A program made the translations under genes and the position numbers. The notes below the pieces were generated by a model. That model saw nothing but the letters and a program-made list of their open reading frames with translations, was not told where the DNA came from and ran no database searches. From Pseudomonas sp. 8Z (lineage in GTDB: Bacteria; Pseudomonadota; Gammaproteobacteria; Pseudomonadales; Pseudomonadaceae), in NCBI RefSeq assembly GCF_902506535.1, contig NZ_LR733827.1, forward strand, positions 1,208,805 through 1,272,804: 64,000 nucleotides of DNA, read 5' to 3'. The number at the start of each line of letters is the position of its first letter. Within the stretch, counting starts at the first letter, position 1. Positions 43,069 to 52,748 of the stretch are shown piece by piece.

Positions 43069-43782
43069 CTACGGGCACCAATAGATTTCCAGAGGCGCGC
43101 AGAGAAACGCGCTGATCGGCATGCGCCAAGAGTCGGCCTGCTGCGCGGCCTGCGCCAACACACGCAATTTGTCCTGCCCCTCGATGGCCAAAAGCGTCAG
43201 GCGCGCCGTCTTCAGTTGCGCCAAGGTCAGGGTCAGACGCTGATGCGGCACGCTCGGCGCCAGCATCGGCAGGCAGCGACGCGGACAATCGGCCTGCAGC
43301 GCCTGCTCCAGGTTGGGGCTGCCTGGAAACAGCGAAGCGGTATGGCCATCGCTACCCATGCCCAGCACCAGCACATCGATCGGCGGTAGATCATGCAGCG
43401 CCTGTTCGGTCAGCTCGGCGGCCTCGGCGAGACTGCCCGCGCTGCGATAAAGGCCAAGAAACTGCGCCTGGGCAGCCGCCCCCTGCAGAAGATGACGGCG
43501 CACCAACGCCTCGTTACTGTCGGCATGTACGGTCGGCACCCAGCGCTCGTCGGCAAGACTCACCAACACCTTGCTCCAGGGCAAGGGCTGCGCCGATAGC
43601 GCCTCGAAAAATGCCACCGGACTGCGCCCACCGGAGACCACCAGCGTGGCGCGCCCCTGACTGGCGATGGCCTCGCGCAGCGCCTCGGCGACCCGTTCAG
43701 CCAGTGCCGTGGCCAGCAGCGGTGCACGCGCCAGGCTGTGCGCCAGCACACCTGCGGGCAAATTCAGATCAGAGATCGCCAT
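43069..43782 (-). CDS. pgl: 6-phosphogluconolactonase
   Basis: A 237-residue lactonase of the DevB/SOL type. Motifs LVVSGGRSPVAFFEAL, VSLADERWVPTVHADSNEALVRRHLL and VLGMGSDGHTASLFPGSP are diagnostic. It hydrolyses 6-phosphogluconolactone made by Zwf. The ATG at 43780-43782 overlaps the end of zwf, and the next in-frame ATG upstream lies further inside zwf. Confidence 0.95.
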   Translation of the reverse strand: MAISDLNLPAGVLAHSLARAPLLATALAERVAEALREAIASQGRATLVVSGGRSPVAFFEALSAQPLPWSKVLVSLADERWVPTVHADSNEALVRRHLLQGAAAQAQFLGLYRSAGSLAEAAELTEQALHDLPPIDVLVLGMGSDGHTASLFPGSPNLEQALQADCPRRCLPMLAPSVPHQRLTLTLAQLKTARLTLLAIEGQDKLRVLAQAAQQADSWRMPISAFLCAPLEIYWCP

Positions 43783-45238
43783 ACCAAGCCCATCCATCGC
43801 GAGTGGTCAGGGCAATCGAACTCATTGGCCCCCAGGTGCCGGCAACGTAAGGCTTGGGCGAGTCGCCGAGCTTCTGCCAACCGGCGATCAACTGATCGCA
43901 CCAGTGCCAGGCATGTTCGATTTCATCCTTGCGCACGAACAGGTTCTGATTACCGCGCATCACCTCCAGCAGCAGCCGCTCGTAGGCATCGGGAATGCGC
44001 TCGCGGCCATAGGCGGTGGAGAAGTTCAGTTGCAGCGGGCCACTACGCAGTTGCATGCCCTTGTCCAGGCCCTGATCCTTGGTCATTACCTGCAGGGAAA
44101 TGCTCTCGTCCGGCTGCAGGCGGATGATCAGCTTGTTGCCGATCAACTGACGCTGCTCGGGGGCGAAGATGTAGTGCGGCGGCTCCTTGAAGTGAATGAC
44201 GATCTGCGACAGCTTCTGTGCCATACGCTTACCGGTGCGCAAGTAAAAGGGCACGCCAGCCCAGCGCCAGTTGCGGATATCGGCACGCAATGCAACAAAA
44301 GTTTCCGTGTCACTCTCGGCATTGGCGTTGTCTTCCTCCAGATACCCTGGCACCGCCTTGCCATCGCTGATGCCGGCCACGTATTGGCCGCGCACCACCT
44401 GCTGCGACATCTGCTCGGCACTGATCGGCTCCAGCGCCCGCAGCACCTTGACCTTCTCGTCACGAATGGCATCGGCTGAAAGCTCGCGCGGCGGATCCAT
44501 GGCGATCAGGCAAAGCAGTTGCAACAGGTGATTCTGGATCATGTCACGCAGTTGCCCGGCCTTGTCGAAGTAGCCCCAGCGACCTTCGATGCCGACCTTC
44601 TCAGCCACGGTGATTTCAACGTGGGTGATGTGGTTCTGGTTCCACTGGGTCTCGAACAGGCTATTGGCAAAGCGCAGGGCAATCAGGTTCTGCACCGTTT
44701 CCTTGCCCAGGTAGTGATCGATACGGTAGACCTGCGTTTCGGGAAAGTACGCCGCCACGGCATCATTGACCGCACGCGACGATTGCAGGTCATGGCCGAT
44801 GGGTTTTTCCAGCACCACACGAGTGCTTTCGGCCAGGTCGGCGGCAGCCAGGTTCGCGCAAATACCGCCATACACCGAGGCAGGCGTGGCGAAGTAGGCG
44901 ATCAATTGACGCCCCCGGCCCACCATCTCGGCAAGCTGCGGGTAGCCATCGGGCGGTAGAAACTCCATGCTCAGGTAACGCATGCGCGCCACAAAGCGCT
45001 GCAACAGCGCCTCATCCAACTCGTTGGGCGGCAGATAGCGACGCAGGTGCTGCTCAATCACGCCCAGGTGCACGCTGGCATCACCCGTGTCACGAGCCAG
45101 GGCCAGAAGCTGAGTGTCCTCATGCAACAGACCCGCGCGGTCAAGCTGGTACAGAGAAGGAAACAGCTTACGCAGCGCCAGGTCGCCCAAAGCGCCGAAC
45201 AGAGCGAAAGTACAGGGTTCAACGGACATAACAGGCAT
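43769..45238 (-). CDS. zwf: Glucose-6-phosphate 1-dehydrogenase
   Basis: A 489-residue enzyme oxidising glucose 6-phosphate and yielding NAD(P)H. N-terminal FALFGALGDLALRKLFPSLYQL is the dinucleotide fold typical of Pseudomonas Zwf. The catalytic block is RIDHYLGKETVQNLIALRFAN and the EKPIGHDL motif is present. First gene of zwf-pgl-eda, divergent from hexR, the repressor known to control this promoter in P. putida and P. aeruginosa. Confidence 0.97.
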   Translation of the reverse strand: MPVMSVEPCTFALFGALGDLALRKLFPSLYQLDRAGLLHEDTQLLALARDTGDASVHLGVIEQHLRRYLPPNELDEALLQRFVARMRYLSMEFLPPDGYPQLAEMVGRGRQLIAYFATPASVYGGICANLAAADLAESTRVVLEKPIGHDLQSSRAVNDAVAAYFPETQVYRIDHYLGKETVQNLIALRFANSLFETQWNQNHITHVEITVAEKVGIEGRWGYFDKAGQLRDMIQNHLLQLLCLIAMDPPRELSADAIRDEKVKVLRALEPISAEQMSQQVVRGQYVAGISDGKAVPGYLEEDNANAESDTETFVALRADIRNWRWAGVPFYLRTGKRMAQKLSQIVIHFKEPPHYIFAPEQRQLIGNKLIIRLQPDESISLQVMTKDQGLDKGMQLRSGPLQLNFSTAYGRERIPDAYERLLLEVMRGNQNLFVRKDEIEHAWHWCDQLIAGWQKLGDSPKPYVAGTWGPMSSIALTTRDGWAWYGDL

Positions 45239-45301
45239 GATCTTGGTTCTTCTATCAAGTTACGCTATTGATAGCGACTAATCCCAATCTTGGCAATCGC
45301 A

Positions 45302-45319
45302 ATGTAGTAATAAACACAA
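45302..45319. promoter_or_regulatory. Candidate HexR operator between zwf and hexR
   Basis: On the minus strand it reads TTGTGTTTATTACTACAT, with TTGT and ACA(T) half-sites around an AT-rich centre. This resembles the described HexR target (TTGT-N7/8-ACAA) but with wider spacing. It lies in the 166-base zwf-hexR divergent region, where HexR is expected to bind. Confidence 0.5.
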
Positions 45320-45404
45320 CATTAATTCGGATAACGCTTAACGGTAGCCAGCCAGAGAGCCCCAGCTTAGGATGGACTCCGCCCTCAACCGGACAAGGAC
45401 AACA

Positions 45405-46274
45405 ATGGATCGCGTGCGCAATCTTCTCGAGCAGATTCAAGGCCGCCTCGAAAGCCTGAACAAAGCCGAACGCAAAGTCGCCGAAGTGATACTGCACAAC
45501 CCGCAGCAAGCTACTCGCCTGAGTATCGCCGCCCTCGCCCAAACCGCGCAGGTCAGCGAACCGACAGTTAACCGCTTCTGCCGCTCCTTCGGCGTCAACG
45601 GCTACCCCGAGCTGAAGATGCAACTGGCGCAGAGCTTGGCCAGCGGTGCAGCCTACGTCAGCCAGGCAGTGGAGGCCGATGACGGCCCCGAAGCCTACAT
45701 GCGCAAGATTTTCGGCAGCGCCATCGCCTCGCTCGACAGCGCCTGCCAGAGCCTGGATCCGAACCAGGTCAGCCGCGCCGTGGACATGCTGATCCAGGCC
45801 CGGCAGATCCACTTCTTCGGGCTCGGCGCTTCAGCTCCGGTGGCGCTCGATGCGCAGCACAAGTTCTTCCGCTTCAACCTGGCAGTGTCGGCCCATGCCG
45901 ATGTGCTGATGCAGCGCATGCTGGCCTCGGTAGCACACACTGGCGACCTGTTCGTGATCATCTCCTACACCGGGCGCACCCGCGAGTTGGTGGAAGTGGC
46001 GCGCCTGGCAAGGGAGAACGGCGCCTCGGTCCTCGGCCTGACTGCGGCCGGCTCACCGCTGGCCCAGACCAGCAGCCTGAGCCTGCACATTCCACTGCCC
46101 GAGGACACCGACATCTATATGCCGATGACCTCACGCATCATCCAGCTCACCGTGCTCGACGTACTGGCCACCGGCATGACCCTGCGCCGTGGCGTGGATT
46201 TTCAACCGCACCTACGCAAGATCAAGGAGAGCCTCAACGCCAGCCGTTACCCGGCTGGCGAGGAGCCAATGTAG
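45405..46274 (+). CDS. hexR: HexR, RpiR-family repressor of the Entner-Doudoroff genes
   Basis: A 289-residue regulator. The N-terminal HTH_6 domain (MDRVRNLLEQIQGRLESLNKAERKVAEVIL, SIAALAQTAQVSEPTVNRFCRSFG) is followed by a SIS domain (about 125-260; IHFFGLGASAPVALDAQHKF, VIISYTGRTRELVEVARLAREN) that binds KDPG as inducer. An AAGGAC site precedes the ATG at 45405. It controls zwf-pgl-eda, edd-glk and gap in well-studied pseudomonads, all of which are in this window. Confidence 0.95.
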   Translation: MDRVRNLLEQIQGRLESLNKAERKVAEVILHNPQQATRLSIAALAQTAQVSEPTVNRFCRSFGVNGYPELKMQLAQSLASGAAYVSQAVEADDGPEAYMRKIFGSAIASLDSACQSLDPNQVSRAVDMLIQARQIHFFGLGASAPVALDAQHKFFRFNLAVSAHADVLMQRMLASVAHTGDLFVIISYTGRTRELVEVARLARENGASVLGLTAAGSPLAQTSSLSLHIPLPEDTDIYMPMTSRIIQLTVLDVLATGMTLRRGVDFQPHLRKIKESLNASRYPAGEEPM

Positions 46275-46325
46275 CGGCAAGACAGACGGTCGACACGGGC
46301 TCGCCCCATCGTGAATGAATTCGCC

Positions 46326-46830
46326 CTACAAGGCTTGCAGCTTGCCGCTTATTTCCACCAGCACTCCACCTAGACGCCGAAGTTGGAGCCGTTGCGTGAA
46401 CTGCCGAAGGCGCCGGTATCCGACAGGGCCGAGCCTTCGGCCAGCAGATTGGTAGCCACTGCCGCGCACGGTGCAGATCAGCCGCGGTGGTTTGTCGGTA
46501 TCACGCAAGCGCTGACGCAGGCGGCTGACGGCCATGTCGACGACGCGCTCCAGCGGCTTCATCTCGCGGCCACGGGCGGCGTTGCCGATGGCGTCGCGGT
46601 CGAGAATCTGCTGCGGGTGGTCGAGAAACAGCTTGAGCAGGGCGAAGTCGGCGCCCGAGAGCAGCACCTCCTCGCCATCCAGGTGAAACAAACGATGACT
46701 GACCGTATCCAGGCGCCACTCATCGAAAAGCAGCACTTCAGGTGCCCGTGCACACGGCGCAGCAGCGCCTTGATACGCGCCAGCAATTCACGCGGGTTGA
46801 AAGGTTTACCGAGTAATTGTCATGCAGCGC
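46326..46830 (-). pseudogene. gltR: gltR remnant: truncated, frameshifted response regulator
   Basis: The winged-helix output domain of an OmpR-type regulator is readable as LLFDEWRLDTVSHRLFHLDG, then GADFALLKLFLDHPQQILDRD and RVVDMAVSRLRQRLRDTDKPP...TVRGSGYQ. The linker LLGKPFNPRELLARIKALLRR lies just upstream but in another frame (shift near 46745-46770). The first 90 or so residues, including the phosphoacceptor Asp, are missing; the next gene (glk) begins at once. Position after edd-glk is exactly that of gltR in other pseudomonads. The sensor gltS and the glucose transporter that should follow are absent. Confidence 0.85.
46327..46350. repeat. AAGCGGCAAGCT-type dispersed repeat at the gltR scar
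   Basis: On the minus strand it reads AAGCGGCAAGCTGCAAGCC, matching the element at 24330-24348 with one mismatch. It overlaps the 3' end of the gltR remnant, at the edge of the apparent deletion. Confidence 0.6.
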
Positions 46831-46850
46831 CATGTACACACCGACAGCGG

Positions 46851-47819
46851 CTATCGACTCCTTGCCAGATGCTGCTCGGCTGCAACACCCGCGCCCATCA
46901 GCCCAGGATACTCAGCCGTCACCAACCACACTGGCAGCCCATCGAAATAACCGCTCATACAGCCTTTATCACGCATGCTGCGAGCAAAACCGCTGGCCAT
47001 AAAGAACTCGGCGAAACGCGGCACCATGCCGCCCGCGATATACACGCCGCCACGCGCGCCCAACGTGAGGACGTTATTACCGGCCACCCGTCCCAGCAGG
47101 CAACAGAAGCTTTCCAGCACACTGGCTGCCAGCGCATCGCCCTCCAGCGCCGCGCCGGTGATCTGCGCGGCACTGTGCAGCAACGGCGCCTGGCCGTCCA
47201 CGGCGCAAGTGGCGCGGTACAGCGCCAGCAAACCATTGCCACTGAGCGCGCCAGCCTCGGCGCTGACATGCCCGAGCTGCGCATGCAGGGCCCGCCAGAG
47301 CTGCGCCTCACGCGCACTGCCAATCGGCAAATCGACGTGCCCACCCTCGCCCGGCAGGGCATGCCAGCCACCACCCGGCAACGCCAGCAGCGTACCGACG
47401 CCCAGGCCGGTGCCTGCACCAATCACCACCTGCGGGCGACCCGGCTCAGCCACACCAGGGCAGACGCTGATGCGCTCGTCATCACGCAGGCACGTCATGC
47501 CCAGGGCCATGGCCGAAAAGTCATTGATCAGCAGCAACTCGCGCACCTGCAGCGCCGCGCAGAAGGCCGCGCGGTCGATGCTCCAGGGGTTGTTGGTGAA
47601 GCGAAACGGGTCAGCCTCCACCGGCCCGGCGCACGCCAGGCAGATGGTCGGCACATCACCTGGCGCCAACCCCTGTGCCGTCATGTAGGCGCGGACGGCC
47701 AGCTCCAGCGTGGCGTAATCCGCCGTCGCCGATACCCGAACAGCGTCGAGACGACCCTCACGCCACAGGGCGAAACGCGCATTGGTGCCGCCGATATCAC
47801 CGACCAGCACCACACTCAT
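46851..47819 (-). CDS. glk: Glucokinase
   Basis: A 322-residue cytosolic enzyme phosphorylating glucose with ATP (Glk family, not ROK). ATP-binding N-terminus LVGDIGGTNARFALWREG, then LLINDFSAMALGM (catalytic Asp), GAGTGLGVGTLLALPGGGWHALPGEGGHVDL and GGVYIAGGMVPRFAEFF. It overlaps edd by four bases (ATGA). Intact although the uptake system normally downstream is gone. Confidence 0.96.
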   Translation of the reverse strand: MSVVLVGDIGGTNARFALWREGRLDAVRVSATADYATLELAVRAYMTAQGLAPGDVPTICLACAGPVEADPFRFTNNPWSIDRAAFCAALQVRELLLINDFSAMALGMTCLRDDERISVCPGVAEPGRPQVVIGAGTGLGVGTLLALPGGGWHALPGEGGHVDLPIGSAREAQLWRALHAQLGHVSAEAGALSGNGLLALYRATCAVDGQAPLLHSAAQITGAALEGDALAASVLESFCCLLGRVAGNNVLTLGARGGVYIAGGMVPRFAEFFMASGFARSMRDKGCMSGYFDGLPVWLVTAEYPGLMGAGVAAEQHLARSR

Positions 47820-49645
47820 CGCAGCGCCTCAAGTTCAGCCGTGAAGGCACTGGCGCCCTGCTCCGCCGGGCTGAAGGCGGCACGCATGAAAGCGAACAGC
47901 TCACGCCCACAGCCGACGCCGGTATCCTGCGGGCGCGGCGCCAGCTCGCGAGCCGCCCAGGTGGCCTCATCGACCAGCACCCGCAAGTGCCCCGTCACGC
48001 CATCGACGCGAATCACATCACCGTCGCGCACACGGGCTAGTGGCCCGCCATCCCACGCCTCGGGGCTGACGTGGATAGCCGCCGGCACCTTGCCCGAAGC
48101 CCCCGACATTCGCCCATCAGTGACCAGCGCCACCTTGAAGCCGCGATCCTGCAACACCCCCAGATAGGGCGTGAGCTTGTGCAGCTCGGGCATGCCATTG
48201 GCCTTGGGGCCCTGGAAACGCACCACCGCTACGAAGTCGCGCTCCAACTCGCCCGCCTTGAACGCATCGGCCAGCTCGGCCTGACTCTCGAATACCCGTG
48301 CAGGCGCCTCGACTACCTGATGCTCCGGCGCCACCGCCGAAACCTTGGCCACGCCGTTGCCGAGATTGCCCTGCAGCACACGCAGCCCGCCCTCCGCCGA
48401 GAAGGCCTCAGCCGCGCTGCGCAGAATGTCGCGATCCAGGCTTTGCTGCGGACCTTCACGCCAAACCAGCCGCCCATCCTCAAGGAAGGGTTCGCGGGTG
48501 TAGCGCGACAGCCCATGACCCGCCACGGTGTACACATCCTCATGCAACAGACCGGCTTCGAGCAGGGTACGCACCATAAACGGCACGCCGCCGCAGGCGT
48601 GGAAGTGATTCACGTCCGCCTGGCCATTGGGATACACCTTGGCCAACGTCGGCGTCACCGCGGAAATATCCGCCATGTCCTGCCAGATCAGGTGGATACC
48701 GGCGGCACGGGCGAACGCGGGAATATGCAGGGTGTGATTGGTCGAGCCGCCCGTGGCATTGAGCGCCACCACCGAGTTGACGATGGCCTTCTCGTCGATG
48801 ATCCGGCACAGCGGCGTGTACTCGCCGCCCTGGCGCGTCAAACGCACCACCTGATGCGCGGCCTCGGCGGTCAGCGCATCACGCAGCGGCGTGTAAGGGT
48901 TGACGAAGGACGAGCCCGGCAGGTGCAAGCCCATGATTTCCATGACCACCTGATTGGTATTGGCGGTGCCATAGAAGGTGCAGGTACCTGGGCTGTGGTA
49001 GGACTTCATCTCCGACTCCAGCAGCTCTTCGCGGCTCGCCTTGCCCTCGGCGTAAAGCTGGCGCACGGCAGCCTTTTCCTTATTGGGAATACCCGAAGGC
49101 ATCGGCCCACCCGGCACGAAAATCATCGGCAAATGGCCAAAGCGCAAGGCGCCAATCATCAGCCCCGGCACGATCTTGTCGCAGATACCCAGCAGCATCG
49201 CCGCATCGAACATGTTGTGCGACAGCGCCACGGCGGTGGACATGGCGATCACCTCACGGCTGGCCAGGCTCAGCTCCATGCCCGGCTCACCCTGAGTCAC
49301 GCCATCGCACATGGCCGGCACGCCGCCGGCCACCTGCCCGACCGAGCCGACGGCGCGCAGCGCCTGCTTGATCATCTCCGGGTAGTGCTCGTAGGGCTGA
49401 TGCGCCGAGAGCATGTCGTTATAGCCCGTGACGATGCCGACGTTAGCCTCGTTCATCATCCGCAGGCGCTGCTTGTCGCCAGCGGAATTACAGCCTGCCA
49501 CGCCATGCGCGAAGTTCGCACATTGCAGCGAACCACGGTGCGGGCCCTGGCTGTCGGCAGCGGCCATCTGCGCCAGATAACGCTCACGGGTCGCACGGCT
49601 ACGGGCAATGAGGCGCTCGGTGACCTCAAGAATGCGGGGATGCAT
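47816..49645 (-). CDS. edd: Phosphogluconate dehydratase
   Basis: A 609-residue Fe-S dehydratase converting 6-phosphogluconate to KDPG. IlvD/Edd family motifs: CDGVTQGEPGMELSL, LGICDKIVPGLMIGALRFGHLP, CTFYGTANTNQVVMEIMGLHLPGSSF and VTDGRMSGASGKVPAAIHV. The cysteines in CDGVTQG, GICDK and GTCTFYG are candidates for cluster ligands. Starts MHPRILEVTERLIARSRATR. Divergent from gap across a 128-base regulatory region. Confidence 0.97.
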   Translation of the reverse strand: MHPRILEVTERLIARSRATRERYLAQMAAADSQGPHRGSLQCANFAHGVAGCNSAGDKQRLRMMNEANVGIVTGYNDMLSAHQPYEHYPEMIKQALRAVGSVGQVAGGVPAMCDGVTQGEPGMELSLASREVIAMSTAVALSHNMFDAAMLLGICDKIVPGLMIGALRFGHLPMIFVPGGPMPSGIPNKEKAAVRQLYAEGKASREELLESEMKSYHSPGTCTFYGTANTNQVVMEIMGLHLPGSSFVNPYTPLRDALTAEAAHQVVRLTRQGGEYTPLCRIIDEKAIVNSVVALNATGGSTNHTLHIPAFARAAGIHLIWQDMADISAVTPTLAKVYPNGQADVNHFHACGGVPFMVRTLLEAGLLHEDVYTVAGHGLSRYTREPFLEDGRLVWREGPQQSLDRDILRSAAEAFSAEGGLRVLQGNLGNGVAKVSAVAPEHQVVEAPARVFESQAELADAFKAGELERDFVAVVRFQGPKANGMPELHKLTPYLGVLQDRGFKVALVTDGRMSGASGKVPAAIHVSPEAWDGGPLARVRDGDVIRVDGVTGHLRVLVDEATWAARELAPRPQDTGVGCGRELFAFMRAAFSPAEQGASAFTAELEALR

Positions 49646-49679
49646 GGTTTCGACTCCAGGCTATCGAACAGCCATTAAA

Positions 49680-49758
49680 TTGTATTTTTATCAAAATACT
49701 GACAGCTAAAGTGCTTGATTTCTAGCTTCACGGGAATAATCTTGTTTTAAAACAACAA
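49680..49758. promoter_or_regulatory. edd/gap divergent regulatory region with candidate HexR sites
   Basis: Two AT-rich sites stand out: TTGTATTTTTATCAAA at 49680-49695 on the edd side and the palindrome TTGTTTTAAAACAA at 49742-49755 just before gap, followed by CAA repeats. Both resemble the TTGT-N-ACAA pattern of HexR targets, and HexR controls both genes in P. putida. Confidence 0.55.
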
Positions 49759-49773
49759 AACGAGACAACCTCC

Positions 49774-50775
49774 ATGACACTTAAAATTGCCATCAACGGT
49801 TTCGGACGCATCGGCCGCAACGTCTTGCGCGCCCTCTACACCCAGAACTACCGCGAACACCTGCAAATCGTCGCGATCAACGACCTGGGCGACAGCGCCA
49901 TCAACGCCCACCTGCTCAAATACGACAGCGTACACGGCATTTTCGCTGCATCGGTCGAGACCGACGGGCAGAGCCTGATCGTCAATGGCGACGCCATCGC
50001 CGTCAGCGCCATTCGCAACCCCGCCGAGCTGCCCTGGAAAGCCCTGGATGTCGACGTGGTATTCGAATGCACCGGCCTGTTCACCGAGCGCGACAAAGCC
50101 GCCGCGCACCTGGCCGCAGGCGCGCGCAAAGTGATCATCTCCGCGCCTGCCAAAGGCGCCGATGCCACCATCGTCTACGGGGTCAATGAAGACAGCCTGC
50201 GCGCCGATCAACAGATAATCTCCAATGCCTCCTGCACCACCAACTGCCTGGCGCCGGTAGCCCAAGTGCTGCAACGTGAACTGGGCATCGAAAGCGGGCT
50301 GATGACCACCATCCACGCCTACACCAACGACCAGAACCTCTCCGACGTCTACCACAGCGACCTGTTCCGCGCCCGCTCGGCCACCCAGTCGATGATCCCC
50401 ACCAAGACTGGCGCGGCCGAAGCGGTCGGCCTGGTACTGCCGGAACTGGCCGGACGCCTGACTGGCATGGCCGTGCGCGTGCCGGTGATCAACGTATCGC
50501 TGGTGGATCTGACCGTGCAGGTACAACGCGACACCCGCGCCGAAGAGATCAACGCCCTGCTGCGTGCCGCCGCCGAAGGCTCGAAGGTGCTGGGCTACAA
50601 CCCGCTACCGCTGGTGTCGTGCGACTTCAACCACAACCCGCTGTCGTCGATCTTCGACGCCAACCACACCAAGGTGAACGGCCGCCTGGTCAAGGTGCTG
50701 GCCTGGTACGACAACGAATGGGGCTTCTCCAACCGCATGCTCGATACCTGCCTGGCGGCGCATGCGGCGAAGTGA
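49774..50775 (+). CDS. gap: Type I glyceraldehyde-3-phosphate dehydrogenase
   Basis: A 333-residue tetrameric enzyme. NAD-binding INGFGRIGRNVLRALY, the active-site cysteine in ISNASCTTNCLAPVAQVL and the C-terminal WYDNEWGFSNRMLDTC are all present. It is the HexR-controlled GAPDH that works with the Entner-Doudoroff enzymes, divergent from edd. Ribosome site weak. Confidence 0.96.
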   Translation: MTLKIAINGFGRIGRNVLRALYTQNYREHLQIVAINDLGDSAINAHLLKYDSVHGIFAASVETDGQSLIVNGDAIAVSAIRNPAELPWKALDVDVVFECTGLFTERDKAAAHLAAGARKVIISAPAKGADATIVYGVNEDSLRADQQIISNASCTTNCLAPVAQVLQRELGIESGLMTTIHAYTNDQNLSDVYHSDLFRARSATQSMIPTKTGAAEAVGLVLPELAGRLTGMAVRVPVINVSLVDLTVQVQRDTRAEEINALLRAAAEGSKVLGYNPLPLVSCDFNHNPLSSIFDANHTKVNGRLVKVLAWYDNEWGFSNRMLDTCLAAHAAK

Positions 50776-50796
50776 GAGCAGTGATTGCCTGTTCAT

Positions 50797-50968
50797 CCTG
50801 GACGAGATGCTAAGGCGCTATTTCCTCGACGGCATACCCGCCGTGGACGTGCGCAAAGTGGCGCAGGCGCATATCACTGCAGCCAGCAACCGCAGCGCAC
50901 AGGGGCGCTACATACTGGCGGAAAAACGCATGCTGTCCTTCGGGATCTTTCGCCCGCAGCATCGATGA
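50797..50968 (+). pseudogene. Remnant of an NAD-dependent epimerase / dihydroflavonol-reductase-like gene
   Basis: About 55 codons downstream of gap read LRRYFLDGIPAVDVRKVAQAHITAASN and then RSAQGRYILAEKRMLSFG. This closely resembles the segment of short-chain NAD-dependent reductases in which (F)VDVRDVA-AH and GRYI occur. The Rossmann N-terminus and the rest of the C-terminus are missing, and it ends at a stop after FRPQHR. It is read as a decayed fragment. Confidence 0.65.
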
Positions 50969-51051
50969 ACGGGGCGGGCAGCCACTGCTCGACCACTATC
51001 GCAGCCGGGAGCGCCAACGCTCGGCTCGCTGACGCCCTTTATCCAAGGCAT

Positions 51052-51079
51052 AAAAAAACCGGCCGAAGCCGGTTTTTTT
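51052..51079. terminator. Bidirectional terminator between gap region and guaA
   Basis: AAAAAAACCGGC, loop CGAA, GCCGGTTTTTTT between convergent transcripts, 18 bases downstream of the guaA stop. Confidence 0.95.
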
Positions 51080-51096
51080 CATTTACCGCTGCGGGA

Positions 51097-52674
<1,578 letters not shown>

Positions 52675-52704
52675 GGCCGTCTCTCGTAGGTATTCACAAA
52701 TGAC

Positions 52705-52728
52705 ACGGGGCTGATCGAACAGCCCCGT
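52705..52728. terminator. Hairpin between guaB and guaA
   Basis: ACGGGGCTG, a six-base loop and CAGCCCCGT lie between the two genes. On the minus strand it is followed by a short T-poor sequence, so partial termination or an mRNA-processing structure between guaB and guaA is possible. Confidence 0.5.
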
Positions 52729-52748
52729 TATTCATACATTGCGGCGAA

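Noticed and set aside
42401..50775. Sugar cluster as a horizontally acquired island
   Set aside because: Composition and gene content are those of the core Pseudomonas locus; no integrase, tRNA or insertion sequence flanks it. The oddity is a loss, not a gain.
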